Of a stretch of 64,000 nucleotides of DNA, positions 52,741 through 61,057 are shown piece by piece (within the stretch, counting starts at the first letter, position 1; every line of letters starts with the position of its first letter). The stretch spans positions 432,001 through 496,000 of the forward strand of contig JACKPC010000004.1 in assembly GCA_024233835.1 (NCBI GenBank), read 5' to 3'. Both the position numbers and the translations under genes were made by a program. The DNA comes from Leptospiraceae bacterium. GTDB taxonomy: Bacteria > Spirochaetota > Leptospiria > Leptospirales > Leptospiraceae. The notes beneath the pieces were generated by a model that saw only the letters and a list, made by a program, of their open reading frames with translations, did not search any database and was not told the origin of the DNA.

Positions 52741-53870
52741 AATCCCTATTTACTTTATTTTTGATTTTCTTTAGTTCCTGCCATGTAGATAAGAAGTTAG
52801 AAGTAAATACAAGTGCTGTTCGAAAAGTTTCCTGTAAAGAAAATCTCTACCACATCTCCAATCTTTGCGAAGATGAAAAAGAGTATCTCAATTGGGCAGC
52901 CAGTCTAAAAGAGTATCCTCTTCTTTCTGATTTGAATCGGGAGGTTTTACAGAAAATCACAAAAGACAGTTTGGATGTGGATAAAGCCACAGCTCTTTTT
53001 TATCATAGGGTCACAGAAGAACCTTTAAATAAAAGCTTTCTTAGCTATATTGAAAAAAAAGAAATGGAATACATAGAAAAAATTCCGAACTATTCCGAAG
53101 AAAAAGTCCTACTGGCAGTAGTCCCCGGCATGTTCTATAAAGATAATCCTAATGTAGGAGCTGATGGTAAGGTTCTTAGAAATATAGCAAAAGAAATAGG
53201 TTTACTAGAAGAACTCATACAAATAGATCAGACCGGAACTCTGGAACAAAACGCAGAGACAATTTGTAACTTCATTAAAAATGAGAACAAGTCTAAAGGA
53301 ATAATCCTTGCTTCAGTCAGCAAGGGAAGTAGTGATATTAAAGCTGCATTTAAAAAATGTGGTTCAGAAACTTACTTTCAAAAAGTCCAGGCCTGGTATA
53401 ATATTGGAGGTCTCAATAAAGGAAGTAAGGGAATCAAAGTCGTTACCGATGACTTCTGGAAGAATATGGAAGGTCGGCTTTATTTCTGGTGGCATGGCTA
53501 TAACTGGCAGGGTTTTTTGGACATGAGTTCTGAGAATAAGATTCTACAAGAACCCATGCAGAAACCACAGCATTTATTATTAGTTAATGTGATAGGCACT
53601 CCTTTTTTTAGACATGTATCAGAACGTGCAAAACCCTATTACATAAATCTTATACAATATGGACCGAATGATGGAATCACTTTATTAGCAGATAGCTATG
53701 TTTCAGGAAGTGTTACATATTGTGCTTTTCGAAATGATCATTACTTTCTATGGCCGATTGCGAAGCAACGAATCCAGGCTATATTTAGTTACATACTGGA
53801 GAAGAAGTTCTGTAAAAGTAAAAACTCATGTACTTCCTTTAAACCTGCTGAGAAGAATGAAAGCCTATGA
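52737..53870 (+). CDS. Lipoprotein, possibly alpha/beta-hydrolase-like
   Basis: 377 residues. Signal peptide with lipobox IFFSSC. VLLAVVPGMFYKDN, then GIILASVSKGSSDI and a late DHYFLWP loosely resemble an alpha/beta-hydrolase strand-nucleophile-His order, the SVSKGS segment being in the place of GxSxG. This is a weak assignment. Overlaps its neighbours by four bases on both sides, so it is strongly coupled in the operon. Confidence 0.6.
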   Translation: MKSLFTLFLIFFSSCHVDKKLEVNTSAVRKVSCKENLYHISNLCEDEKEYLNWAASLKEYPLLSDLNREVLQKITKDSLDVDKATALFYHRVTEEPLNKSFLSYIEKKEMEYIEKIPNYSEEKVLLAVVPGMFYKDNPNVGADGKVLRNIAKEIGLLEELIQIDQTGTLEQNAETICNFIKNENKSKGIILASVSKGSSDIKAAFKKCGSETYFQKVQAWYNIGGLNKGSKGIKVVTDDFWKNMEGRLYFWWHGYNWQGFLDMSSENKILQEPMQKPQHLLLVNVIGTPFFRHVSERAKPYYINLIQYGPNDGITLLADSYVSGSVTYCAFRNDHYFLWPIAKQRIQAIFSYILEKKFCKSKNSCTSFKPAEKNESL

Positions 53871-55678
53871 ACCGTAGAGAATTTTTAAAAAAAGCTCTTT
53901 TGTTTACAGGAGGTCTGGGACTCGGCTCTTATTCAACAGGTCTGGGCTATTCCTACTTTGCAAATTCCGAATATAAGAAACTCTTTCCGGAGGTTCCTGA
54001 AAACAAGGTTAAGCTTCCTTCCAACGATAAAACAGTCTGTATTATTGGCGGAGGTCTTGCCGGCATACAGGCAGCCTGTGAGCTTTCCGATAGAGGCTTT
54101 AAAGTCATTGTAATAGAAAAAACGAATTATGCTCTGGGTAAATTAAAAGCCTGGAGAGATACAAATTTTGCCTCAAAGTATTTCGGCAAGGAAGGGTACA
54201 GCCGAGAACACGGTCTTCACGGGATCTGGGGTTTTTATAAAAATTTACGGGAGTTTTTAGGTCGACATAAAATTCCTCTGAATATTACCCATGAAAACGA
54301 TTCTTTTTATTTTTTAGTTTCTAACCGTGGAATACAGAATAAAATTCGGTACCCGAGCTGGCCTGTTCCTTTTGATAGATTCCAGATGCTATCGAGGGGC
54401 AATTTGTATATTCCTTCCAGAGAAAATATTCGGATTCCGGAAGAGGGACAACTAAGCTCTTTAAAAGCTGCTACTAAAATGTGGGGATTTGATTATCTGG
54501 ATAAGGAACAGAGATTCTATCTGGATAGTATTAGCTTTTATGATTGGGCAAAGAAACTGGGTGTAGGAAATGAATTTATCAAGCATTATTACGATGGAAT
54601 TGCCGAAATGGGATATTTTATGCTCAGCAAAGAATGTTCGGCTATTGCTATTGCAAATTTCATAAAACTTGGAAGTTTACCTGCCGATTCCCGTGTAGAT
54701 TATTATAAGTATCCAATAGACAAAACTTTGATTGAACCACTTTTAGCTCATATTAAAAATAATGGGGGGGAAATTCATTATCAGCAGGAAGTAACGAGTG
54801 TTCGTAAAGAAAATGGAAAAATTCTTTCTGTTAATACTAATGAGCATATACAGGGAAAGAGAGTAAAGCGTTGCAGGGTCTGTGGTAATATCATGGGACC
54901 GGGAGAGTATGAACACTGCCCATTTTGTGGGGCTCATCCCTCTATGTTAGATCTACTGAATCCGGATGAATCCCATGTAAAAACTTTCCTGGCTGATTAC
55001 TTTATCAACGCAACAGATATTCGGGGAGCCAGAGATTTAATTTTAAGAGTTAATTTAGAAGAAGAATATTTCCAAAAAATAAAGGATTTAAGTACAGCTT
55101 CCATACTCTGCGTCAATTTGCTCTATGAAAATTCGGATGCATGGTCAAAGCGTTTTCCTCCCGGTTCGGATTATAGTACAGCGAATTTTATGCCTACAGG
55201 CTTTGAATTTATAGGCTTTACTTCGAACTGGTCGGTTCGACAGATGCCGTTTTTAAAAGAAAGACATGCGGAGTTGATAGAAGTGCAGGTGGCAAAAGTT
55301 GAAGCCTTCAGGAATAAATCCTATAAAGAGATTGCTAAAATCATCCATGAAGAATTGAAAAAAGTTCTTCCTGACTTGAAGGATTTTTCTGAATTTTATA
55401 TTAATCACTGGGATACTTACACAGGACATAGAGTGGGTGATGAGAAAAATAGACCTCAAATACAATCACCTATTGAAAACCTTTTATTCATCGGAGACTG
55501 GGTGAGTCTTCCACATCATGCCGTATTTATGGAAAGAACCAATGTGGCTGCAAAGATGGTAACAAATACCTTGTTAGACAAAATCGGAGAAAAAAAAGGT
55601 AAAATACAAATCCTTCGTTCCGGAACCCCGGATTGGCAAATTGATGCACTCGGTCTTATTACATCCGTTAAAGCGTAA
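53867..55678 (+). CDS. Tat-exported FAD-dependent oxidoreductase with inserted zinc ribbon
   Basis: 603 residues. N-terminal NRREFLKKALLFTGG is a twin-arginine-like signal. Rossmann FAD motif VCIIGGGLAGIQAACELSDRGFKVIVIEK (about 57-85) and the C-terminal FAD-binding FIGDWV. The overall type is amine-oxidase/phytoene-desaturase-like. Unusually, RCRVCGNIMGPGEYEHCPFCG (about 325-345) inserts two CxxC knuckles, a zinc ribbon or iron-binding site. Substrate unknown; it is encoded eight bases before a steroid-5-alpha-reductase-type enzyme. Confidence 0.82.
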   Translation: MNRREFLKKALLFTGGLGLGSYSTGLGYSYFANSEYKKLFPEVPENKVKLPSNDKTVCIIGGGLAGIQAACELSDRGFKVIVIEKTNYALGKLKAWRDTNFASKYFGKEGYSREHGLHGIWGFYKNLREFLGRHKIPLNITHENDSFYFLVSNRGIQNKIRYPSWPVPFDRFQMLSRGNLYIPSRENIRIPEEGQLSSLKAATKMWGFDYLDKEQRFYLDSISFYDWAKKLGVGNEFIKHYYDGIAEMGYFMLSKECSAIAIANFIKLGSLPADSRVDYYKYPIDKTLIEPLLAHIKNNGGEIHYQQEVTSVRKENGKILSVNTNEHIQGKRVKRCRVCGNIMGPGEYEHCPFCGAHPSMLDLLNPDESHVKTFLADYFINATDIRGARDLILRVNLEEEYFQKIKDLSTASILCVNLLYENSDAWSKRFPPGSDYSTANFMPTGFEFIGFTSNWSVRQMPFLKERHAELIEVQVAKVEAFRNKSYKEIAKIIHEELKKVLPDLKDFSEFYINHWDTYTGHRVGDEKNRPQIQSPIENLLFIGDWVSLPHHAVFMERTNVAAKMVTNTLLDKIGEKKGKIQILRSGTPDWQIDALGLITSVKA

Positions 55679-55686
55679 GAGGTTTT

Positions 55687-56454
55687 ATGAGTTGGATATT
55701 AACAGATTTATCAAGTCCTGTAAATATTATCAGATTCACAGGTTTTTTCATTCTTGGATTAATTGTTTTTTATTTAGAATATTCTAAAAGGTTTCAATTA
55801 CAATACAGTAAGTTTAGAGGACAGGGGAATTTCCCTACACGAAGAGGGATGGTAATCATTTATACTGTACCTATCATTACCTACCTCTTTGTCTATTATT
55901 CTTCGGGGCATCCAAATAGTTTATACCATATTTCTCTTTGTATTTTTGTATGCTTCCACTTTTTAAAACGGGTTTTGGAAGCTATCTTCCTTCACAAATA
56001 CTCAGGAAATATGGGGCTTTTAAGCCTTGGACTGATTACCTATGTATATTCGGCTGCTGCCTATACAATCGCGGAACCTGTTAATCGACTTGTAAAATCT
56101 GAGCAAATAAATCTTACATCAGCTTTGCTTCTGGGTGGATTTATTTTTATAGCAGGACAGATAATAAATTTATATCATCATATAATACTGGCCGGACTAC
56201 GAAAGGGAGATAGTAAAGACTATGTAGTCCCGCAAACAGGACTTTTTTCTTATGTTGTCTGTCCCCATTATACAGGAGAATTGCTTTCCTGGTTGGGTAT
56301 AGCGATTTCCTCCTGCTTTGTAGAAATCTACCTTATATTCTGGATCATGTTTTCCTATCTTCTCGCCAGGAGTATCAATACAAAAAAATGGTATGTGGAA
56401 AAGTTTCCGGATTTTCCTAAAAGTAGAAAATTTCTATTTCCATATATTCTATAA
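55687..56454 (+). CDS. Steroid 5-alpha-reductase-type (SRD5A/isoprenylcysteine methyltransferase-like) membrane protein
   Basis: 255 residues, six or so membrane helices. The C-terminal part has GLFSYVVCPHYTGELLSWLG and NTKKWYVEKFPDFPKSRKFLFPYIL, which match the NADPH-site motifs of 3-oxo-5-alpha-steroid 4-dehydrogenases and polyprenol reductases (SRD5A3). Likely saturates a polyisoprenoid or enone lipid. Last gene of the operon, tail-to-tail with the repeat protein, two bases apart. Confidence 0.82.
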   Translation: MSWILTDLSSPVNIIRFTGFFILGLIVFYLEYSKRFQLQYSKFRGQGNFPTRRGMVIIYTVPIITYLFVYYSSGHPNSLYHISLCIFVCFHFLKRVLEAIFLHKYSGNMGLLSLGLITYVYSAAAYTIAEPVNRLVKSEQINLTSALLLGGFIFIAGQIINLYHHIILAGLRKGDSKDYVVPQTGLFSYVVCPHYTGELLSWLGIAISSCFVEIYLIFWIMFSYLLARSINTKKWYVEKFPDFPKSRKFLFPYIL

Positions 56455-56456
56455 TT

Positions 56457-58058
56457 CTAAAAATCAAAGTTTACTATCGGCAGAATAGGTATCCGATTTT
56501 CTTTAGCAATATTTAATATTCCAATCTGCAACTTTGCTTTACCTTTGGAGTAGTTAATTACTCCGAGCTGCCAGCCTTTTGAACTTTCAGCCCGATTGAG
56601 AAAACCAAATTGTAAGCTAAGACTAACTCCGGCAAGGTTAACTCCTCCAAATTGCATTCCATTCATATTAGCACCTGTTCGGTTAATAAGCCCCAGTTGT
56701 AAACCGGAAGAGTCTTTTGCAGAATAGTTAAAGCTGGAAAGTTGCATAAGTCCTTCAAAATTTTCCTTAGAATAATTTAATAGTGGAGCCAGTTGTATTC
56801 CTCTGTGAACTCCATTATTCATATTCGCTACTAAAAGAGACATTTGTAGGCCGGAATGTTCTCCATTATTCACATTCATAAGTCCCCCTACCTGCATACC
56901 TTTAAAATCCATCTCATTTATATTAATAAAAGTGCCCCATTGGAATCCGGAAAAGTTACCAAAGTTTTTATTGACACTTACCAGACTCAGACCGAGACCT
57001 ATCTGAGCTCCGGTAAAATCTTCCGTGTTCCAGTTACCAATTAATCCGAGTTGAAAGGCTTTTGCTTTTGTACTTATATTAAATAGGCTTAGTTGTAAAC
57101 CTGTCAGCTCCCCTCCCCCTATATTAATAAAACCTAACTGTGTTCCCCGAATAATAGATGGACGGGTACTTTTGTCGGAAAGTTCGGGTACTGCATTTCT
57201 ATTGATTCCACCGAGACCAAAACCAAAAAGGTCTCTATTCTGTCCGTAAATCATATTGAATTGAAAATATTTGGGAGTACCTGTATCATTGATAGAAATA
57301 GGTTGGAAAAAGCTAAAACCAAATCGTTCACTTATAGGAGAAGGATTTGGACTGAAGTTTTTTTCTCCTTCCCATAAAATTGAGGTTTCTGAAATATTAA
57401 AAGAAAAAGATATATCTTCCTGCTTTTTTTTAACCCGGATGACTCTTTCCCTTATCATTCCATCTTTCTTTACCCGGATATGATACTCTTCGTTTCGCTT
57501 TAAAGTAAATTCTTTCGGACTTAGACCTTCCTGTTTTTTATAGTTTAACCAGATTTCAGCTCCTTCCGGTTCTGTTTTTATCTGAAAACTCTCCTGTTTT
57601 ATTGAATTATCTGCATCATCACCTATTTCTTCTTTTTGATTCGAATGACTTAAATTTTGAACCAGTTTCGAAGAAGCTCTTCCCAGTTCTTCTTCGGTTT
57701 TTGCTTCCCCTCGATTGGAATGAACGACTTCCTTCTTTTGTATATCAATAAGCCTTGCCATTAAAAAATAAGAGGAACCAAGTTTTCTTAGAGAACCTGT
57801 GAGAACATAATCTGCATTTTCTTTTTCTCCTGCCTTTAAGCCGCAATCTAATTCAAAACAAGCTGCCTGTTTATTTCGGGGTTTTATGAGCTTATAAGAA
57901 CTCTTGGATTCAAAATCTAAGTGAACAAACTCATTCACGATTATAGCTTCTTTGGAAAGAGAAGCCTCGGAAACAAAAGGAAGAATAAGAAGGGTCTTGT
58001 CTTTAGAGAATAAGCCTGTTGAAAATAGAAAACCAAAAAAAAGAAGAAATAGCTTCAT
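56457..58058 (-). CDS. PEGA-domain protein with LA_2272-type surface repeats
   Basis: 533 residues, signal peptide. Residues about 20-145 form a CsgG-like domain (LLILPFVSEASLSKEAI, ADYVLTGSLRKLGSSYFLMARLID). Residues about 155-215 are PEGA-like (FQIKTEPEGAEIWLNYKKQ). The remaining 300 residues are about 15 short repeats of the G-x-Q-x-G-x-x-N type (GLQLGLINRTGANMNGMQFGGVN), as in the leptospiral LA_2272 family of surface repeats. Likely an outer-membrane or surface beta-solenoid. Monocistronic. Confidence 0.78.
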   Translation of the reverse strand: MKLFLLFFGFLFSTGLFSKDKTLLILPFVSEASLSKEAIIVNEFVHLDFESKSSYKLIKPRNKQAACFELDCGLKAGEKENADYVLTGSLRKLGSSYFLMARLIDIQKKEVVHSNRGEAKTEEELGRASSKLVQNLSHSNQKEEIGDDADNSIKQESFQIKTEPEGAEIWLNYKKQEGLSPKEFTLKRNEEYHIRVKKDGMIRERVIRVKKKQEDISFSFNISETSILWEGEKNFSPNPSPISERFGFSFFQPISINDTGTPKYFQFNMIYGQNRDLFGFGLGGINRNAVPELSDKSTRPSIIRGTQLGFINIGGGELTGLQLSLFNISTKAKAFQLGLIGNWNTEDFTGAQIGLGLSLVSVNKNFGNFSGFQWGTFININEMDFKGMQVGGLMNVNNGEHSGLQMSLLVANMNNGVHRGIQLAPLLNYSKENFEGLMQLSSFNYSAKDSSGLQLGLINRTGANMNGMQFGGVNLAGVSLSLQFGFLNRAESSKGWQLGVINYSKGKAKLQIGILNIAKENRIPILPIVNFDF

Positions 58059-58200
58059 AATTTTCCATATTTATCGTATAGAAAAATAAAACAGCTATTT
58101 TCTTCTTTTTTTTTACTGAGACCTCATTTTTTCCGGGAATAAAAACTCCGGATTTTATTGAGGGAAATACCCTATAAAGAAAACAAGAAATCCTCGTTGT

Positions 58201-60195
58201 TTATGGATTTAATTTTGTACTTACAAATAGATCCTGAGTTCCGGTTTTCGTTTGTGATTCAAGATCGGTATTTGTAAATCCGCAGGTATAGATAATACCA
58301 CTCGCATCCCGATAAAGTGTTCTTCCTTCCACAACCTTGTTTGTAACTCCCAGTTGCTGGCTCCATTGCTTGGTGCCATTGGTATCAAATTTCACGACAA
58401 ATGCATCCATGAGTCCTGTCTTGCTGCCAATCCCTCCACGTCCGGCTGCATAACTATTGCCACTGGAATCCACAACAACTCCATAACTGAAAGTTTGAAT
58501 CCCGGTCAGCCCTTCCTGCTTAACCCATTGGAACGTACCACTGGTATCATACTTGGCTACAAACATATCATTATTCCCTACCTTGGTATTACCGGCAAAT
58601 GCTGCATTCACCTCACCTGATATATAAATATTATTATTTGAATCGATATCAAGTCCCCAGGGATTAGCTTGACCTCCGTTAGCTCCCAACATCTTCGTCC
58701 ATTGTTTCGTACCGGTACTATTATATTTCATAATAAAAGTGTCATAACTTCCGGTAAGTGCAACACCATCTAAAACTCCACTTGTAAAACCGATTATATA
58801 AACATTACCACCCCAGTCCAGGACTATATTTCTGCCGGTACTATATACATCCAAAGTATATTGGTCTGCCCAAACTTTTGTTCCATTGCTATCATATTTG
58901 GCTACTATAAATTTCTCACCTAATCCGGCTGCAGTTTTGTATAAACTTCCAGTTGTGCTTCCGGTTATATAGATGTTATTGTTAGAATCTACTTTAATTC
59001 CCATACCAGAAGTTTCTCTGGAAGCAACTCCAACTAACCTCGTCCATTGCTTATTGCCATCACTATCAAATTTTATTATAAACATATCTGTAGAACCAGT
59101 ACGCGTAATACTATCCAGATCTCCATTCGTTCTTCCTACTATGTATATATTATTACTTGAATCGGTAGTTATATTGAAAGGATAAGTAGCTGCACTTGTT
59201 ACACCCATTTGCTTTGTCCATTTTTTTGTTCCAAGAGCATCGTATTTAACAACAAATAGATCATAAGATCCTGCCTGAGAATTTCCATCCAGACCCTTAT
59301 CTGTCCTCCCTGTTACATATATATTTCCATTTGTATCACCTATAATTCCAAACGCTTCCACTGTTCCTGATGCAACACCGGTTAATCTAGTCCATGGACT
59401 TGCACAAGATATGTTTACATTGGTAACGTCGGCACTTGCAGTTCCGCTGCTACTGGTCACGCTACAGAGTAAACCTGTTGGATTTGTTTTTACGGTTACG
59501 GAGTAAACACCTGTCACTTTAGTGTTAAAGCTAAACGAAGTGCTATTTGCAGCTACTGTCAGGCTATCTGCTGCACTATTCTGTAAAACGAGACCACTGG
59601 CAGTTAGTCCGGATATGCTTCCACCTATGCTGTAAGTCGGGTTTGCAATGGTGATACTAATGGTAGCGGTTGTGCTACCTCCGCTATTCGTTGCAGTTAT
59701 AGTGTAACTTGTGGCCGCCTGTGAAGCAGTGGGAGTACCACTGAGTGCACAGGAACTACTATCAATCGAAATACCCGCAGGCAATGTGGGTGACGCTGTA
59801 CAGGAAGTTACAGTGCCGGTAAATACGGGTGTTTGCGTAGTAATCGCTATATCTTTTGTAAAACTAAATGGACTTCCACTATAAGTCAAGCCGGAAGGTG
59901 CTGCTGTTCCTGATCCTGTACCAGTCCCTGTGGCTGTACCAGTTCCTGTTCCAGTGCTTGTGCCAGTTCCGGTTCCACTTGAACCTGCCTGAGAACTTTG
60001 CAATACTTGAAGAGCAACACCACATTCTAATACTGCGCCTTTTCGGTCATTGGTTTTACCCTGAATATGGTCATACCAGTTTAGCTGGTTTTGTTGCAAG
60101 GCACCTACACAGGGAAGTCCGCTTTTCTTCTTGCTGCTTCCACAATCGGATAGAAAAAATAATCCTAATAGAATAGGAATAATTAAGGTTCTCAT
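58201..60195 (-). CDS. Lipoprotein with Ig-like domain and SBBP beta-propeller repeats
   Basis: 664 residues from ATG 60195 (GAAGGA seven bases upstream); the longer TTG frame from 60210 is rejected. Lipobox LSDC. A Gly/Ser/Thr linker of about 25 residues made of GTGT-type repeats is followed by a putative Ig/cadherin-like domain (PAGISIDSSSCALSGTPTASQ) and at least seven SBBP repeats (GNIYVTGRTDKG...YDLFVVKYDALGTKKWTKQ), predicting a beta-propeller at the cell surface. The GTGT DNA stretch (59920-59985) is slippage-prone. Confidence 0.85.
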   Translation of the reverse strand: MRTLIIPILLGLFFLSDCGSSKKKSGLPCVGALQQNQLNWYDHIQGKTNDRKGAVLECGVALQVLQSSQAGSSGTGTGTSTGTGTGTATGTGTGSGTAAPSGLTYSGSPFSFTKDIAITTQTPVFTGTVTSCTASPTLPAGISIDSSSCALSGTPTASQAATSYTITATNSGGSTTATISITIANPTYSIGGSISGLTASGLVLQNSAADSLTVAANSTSFSFNTKVTGVYSVTVKTNPTGLLCSVTSSSGTASADVTNVNISCASPWTRLTGVASGTVEAFGIIGDTNGNIYVTGRTDKGLDGNSQAGSYDLFVVKYDALGTKKWTKQMGVTSAATYPFNITTDSSNNIYIVGRTNGDLDSITRTGSTDMFIIKFDSDGNKQWTRLVGVASRETSGMGIKVDSNNNIYITGSTTGSLYKTAAGLGEKFIVAKYDSNGTKVWADQYTLDVYSTGRNIVLDWGGNVYIIGFTSGVLDGVALTGSYDTFIMKYNSTGTKQWTKMLGANGGQANPWGLDIDSNNNIYISGEVNAAFAGNTKVGNNDMFVAKYDTSGTFQWVKQEGLTGIQTFSYGVVVDSSGNSYAAGRGGIGSKTGLMDAFVVKFDTNGTKQWSQQLGVTNKVVEGRTLYRDASGIIYTCGFTNTDLESQTKTGTQDLFVSTKLNP

Positions 60196-60210
60196 TACTA
60201 AATCCTTCAA

Positions 60211-60451
60211 TGTTAAATAATAATTTATGAGTTCTCTCCTGAGACAGAAGTAACTCTATTTGTAGAAGAAAAATCCATTTATTCTACGAATGGGCTGAAT
60301 TTAGAAGGTCTACTTTTTTGAAAAGCTATTTATATTTGAAAAGCTAGTGATTTCCCTAGCTTTCAGGAAAAAAAGTAAATCTATAAAATTGTCTTGCAAG
60401 GTAACAGCGGTTTTCTTTCATTGCTCTGTTAATATTTAGCTTGAGGTTAAG
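60211..60451. promoter_or_regulatory. Divergent intergenic region with repeats and a hairpin
   Basis: Holds direct repeats of TTTGAAAAGCTA (about 60318 and 60336) and an 8-bp inverted repeat AAAGCTAG (60340-60347) / CTAGCTTT (60356-60363). These may be an operator for the response regulator or lipoprotein promoter. A Shine-Dalgarno GAGG precedes the response regulator. Confidence 0.4.
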
Positions 60452-61057
60452 ATGTATAAGATAATTCTTGCAGATGATCATTCTGCGACAAGGAAAGGAG
60501 TAAAAGCTTGCTTGGAACAGGATAAATTATTCCGAGTGGTTTTTGAAGCAAGCAATGGATATGAACTCGAAAATATACTGGATAAAAGGTTATATGATAT
60601 AATTCTTTTAGATATTAATATGAAAGATATGGATGGTATTGAGTTTCTGAAGAGATGTCGTAAAAAAATTATAAACAAAAGAATTGTCATATACTCCATG
60701 TTAACAGGATCCGGGATTTTGCAGGAAGCCATATCTTTAGGTATTCATGGCTTTATTTCTAAAGAAGAGGAAATTACAGAATTAAATAATACTTTAAAAC
60801 GAATTATGAATGGAGAGTCCTATTTTTCCTCAACCCTTTATTCTGTTACAAATCCAAATGAGGATTATACTTTAAGTAAAAAGCAGAAAGTAATACTCAA
60901 GTTTCTTTTAGATGGAAAAAGTTATCAAGAGATTGCTGAAATTCAGCAGTGTTCTTATCGTACAGTTGAGTTTCATGTTAAAAAGCTAAAAGATATTTTT
61001 CATACTAATAGTCTGTTAGAGTTGATAAGTAAGGCCAGAGAAGTATACTTTTTTTAA
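60452..61057 (+). CDS. NarL/LuxR-type response regulator
   Basis: 201 residues. Receiver domain with acidic DD (ILADDHSATRKG), phospho-acceptor ILLDINMKDMDG and Lys (GFISKEEE). LuxR-type DNA-binding domain: LSKKQKVILKFLLDGKSYQEIAEIQQCSYRTVEFHVKKLKDIF. Convergent with the histidine kinase, with a four-base overlap of the 3' ends; the pair is very likely cognate. Confidence 0.92.
   Translation: MYKIILADDHSATRKGVKACLEQDKLFRVVFEASNGYELENILDKRLYDIILLDINMKDMDGIEFLKRCRKKIINKRIVIYSMLTGSGILQEAISLGIHGFISKEEEITELNNTLKRIMNGESYFSSTLYSVTNPNEDYTLSKKQKVILKFLLDGKSYQEIAEIQQCSYRTVEFHVKKLKDIFHTNSLLELISKAREVYFF

Noticed and set aside
58074..58165. Plus-strand terminator near TCCGG...CCGGA
   Set aside because: No plus-strand gene ends upstream of it, and the minus-strand side has no T-run.
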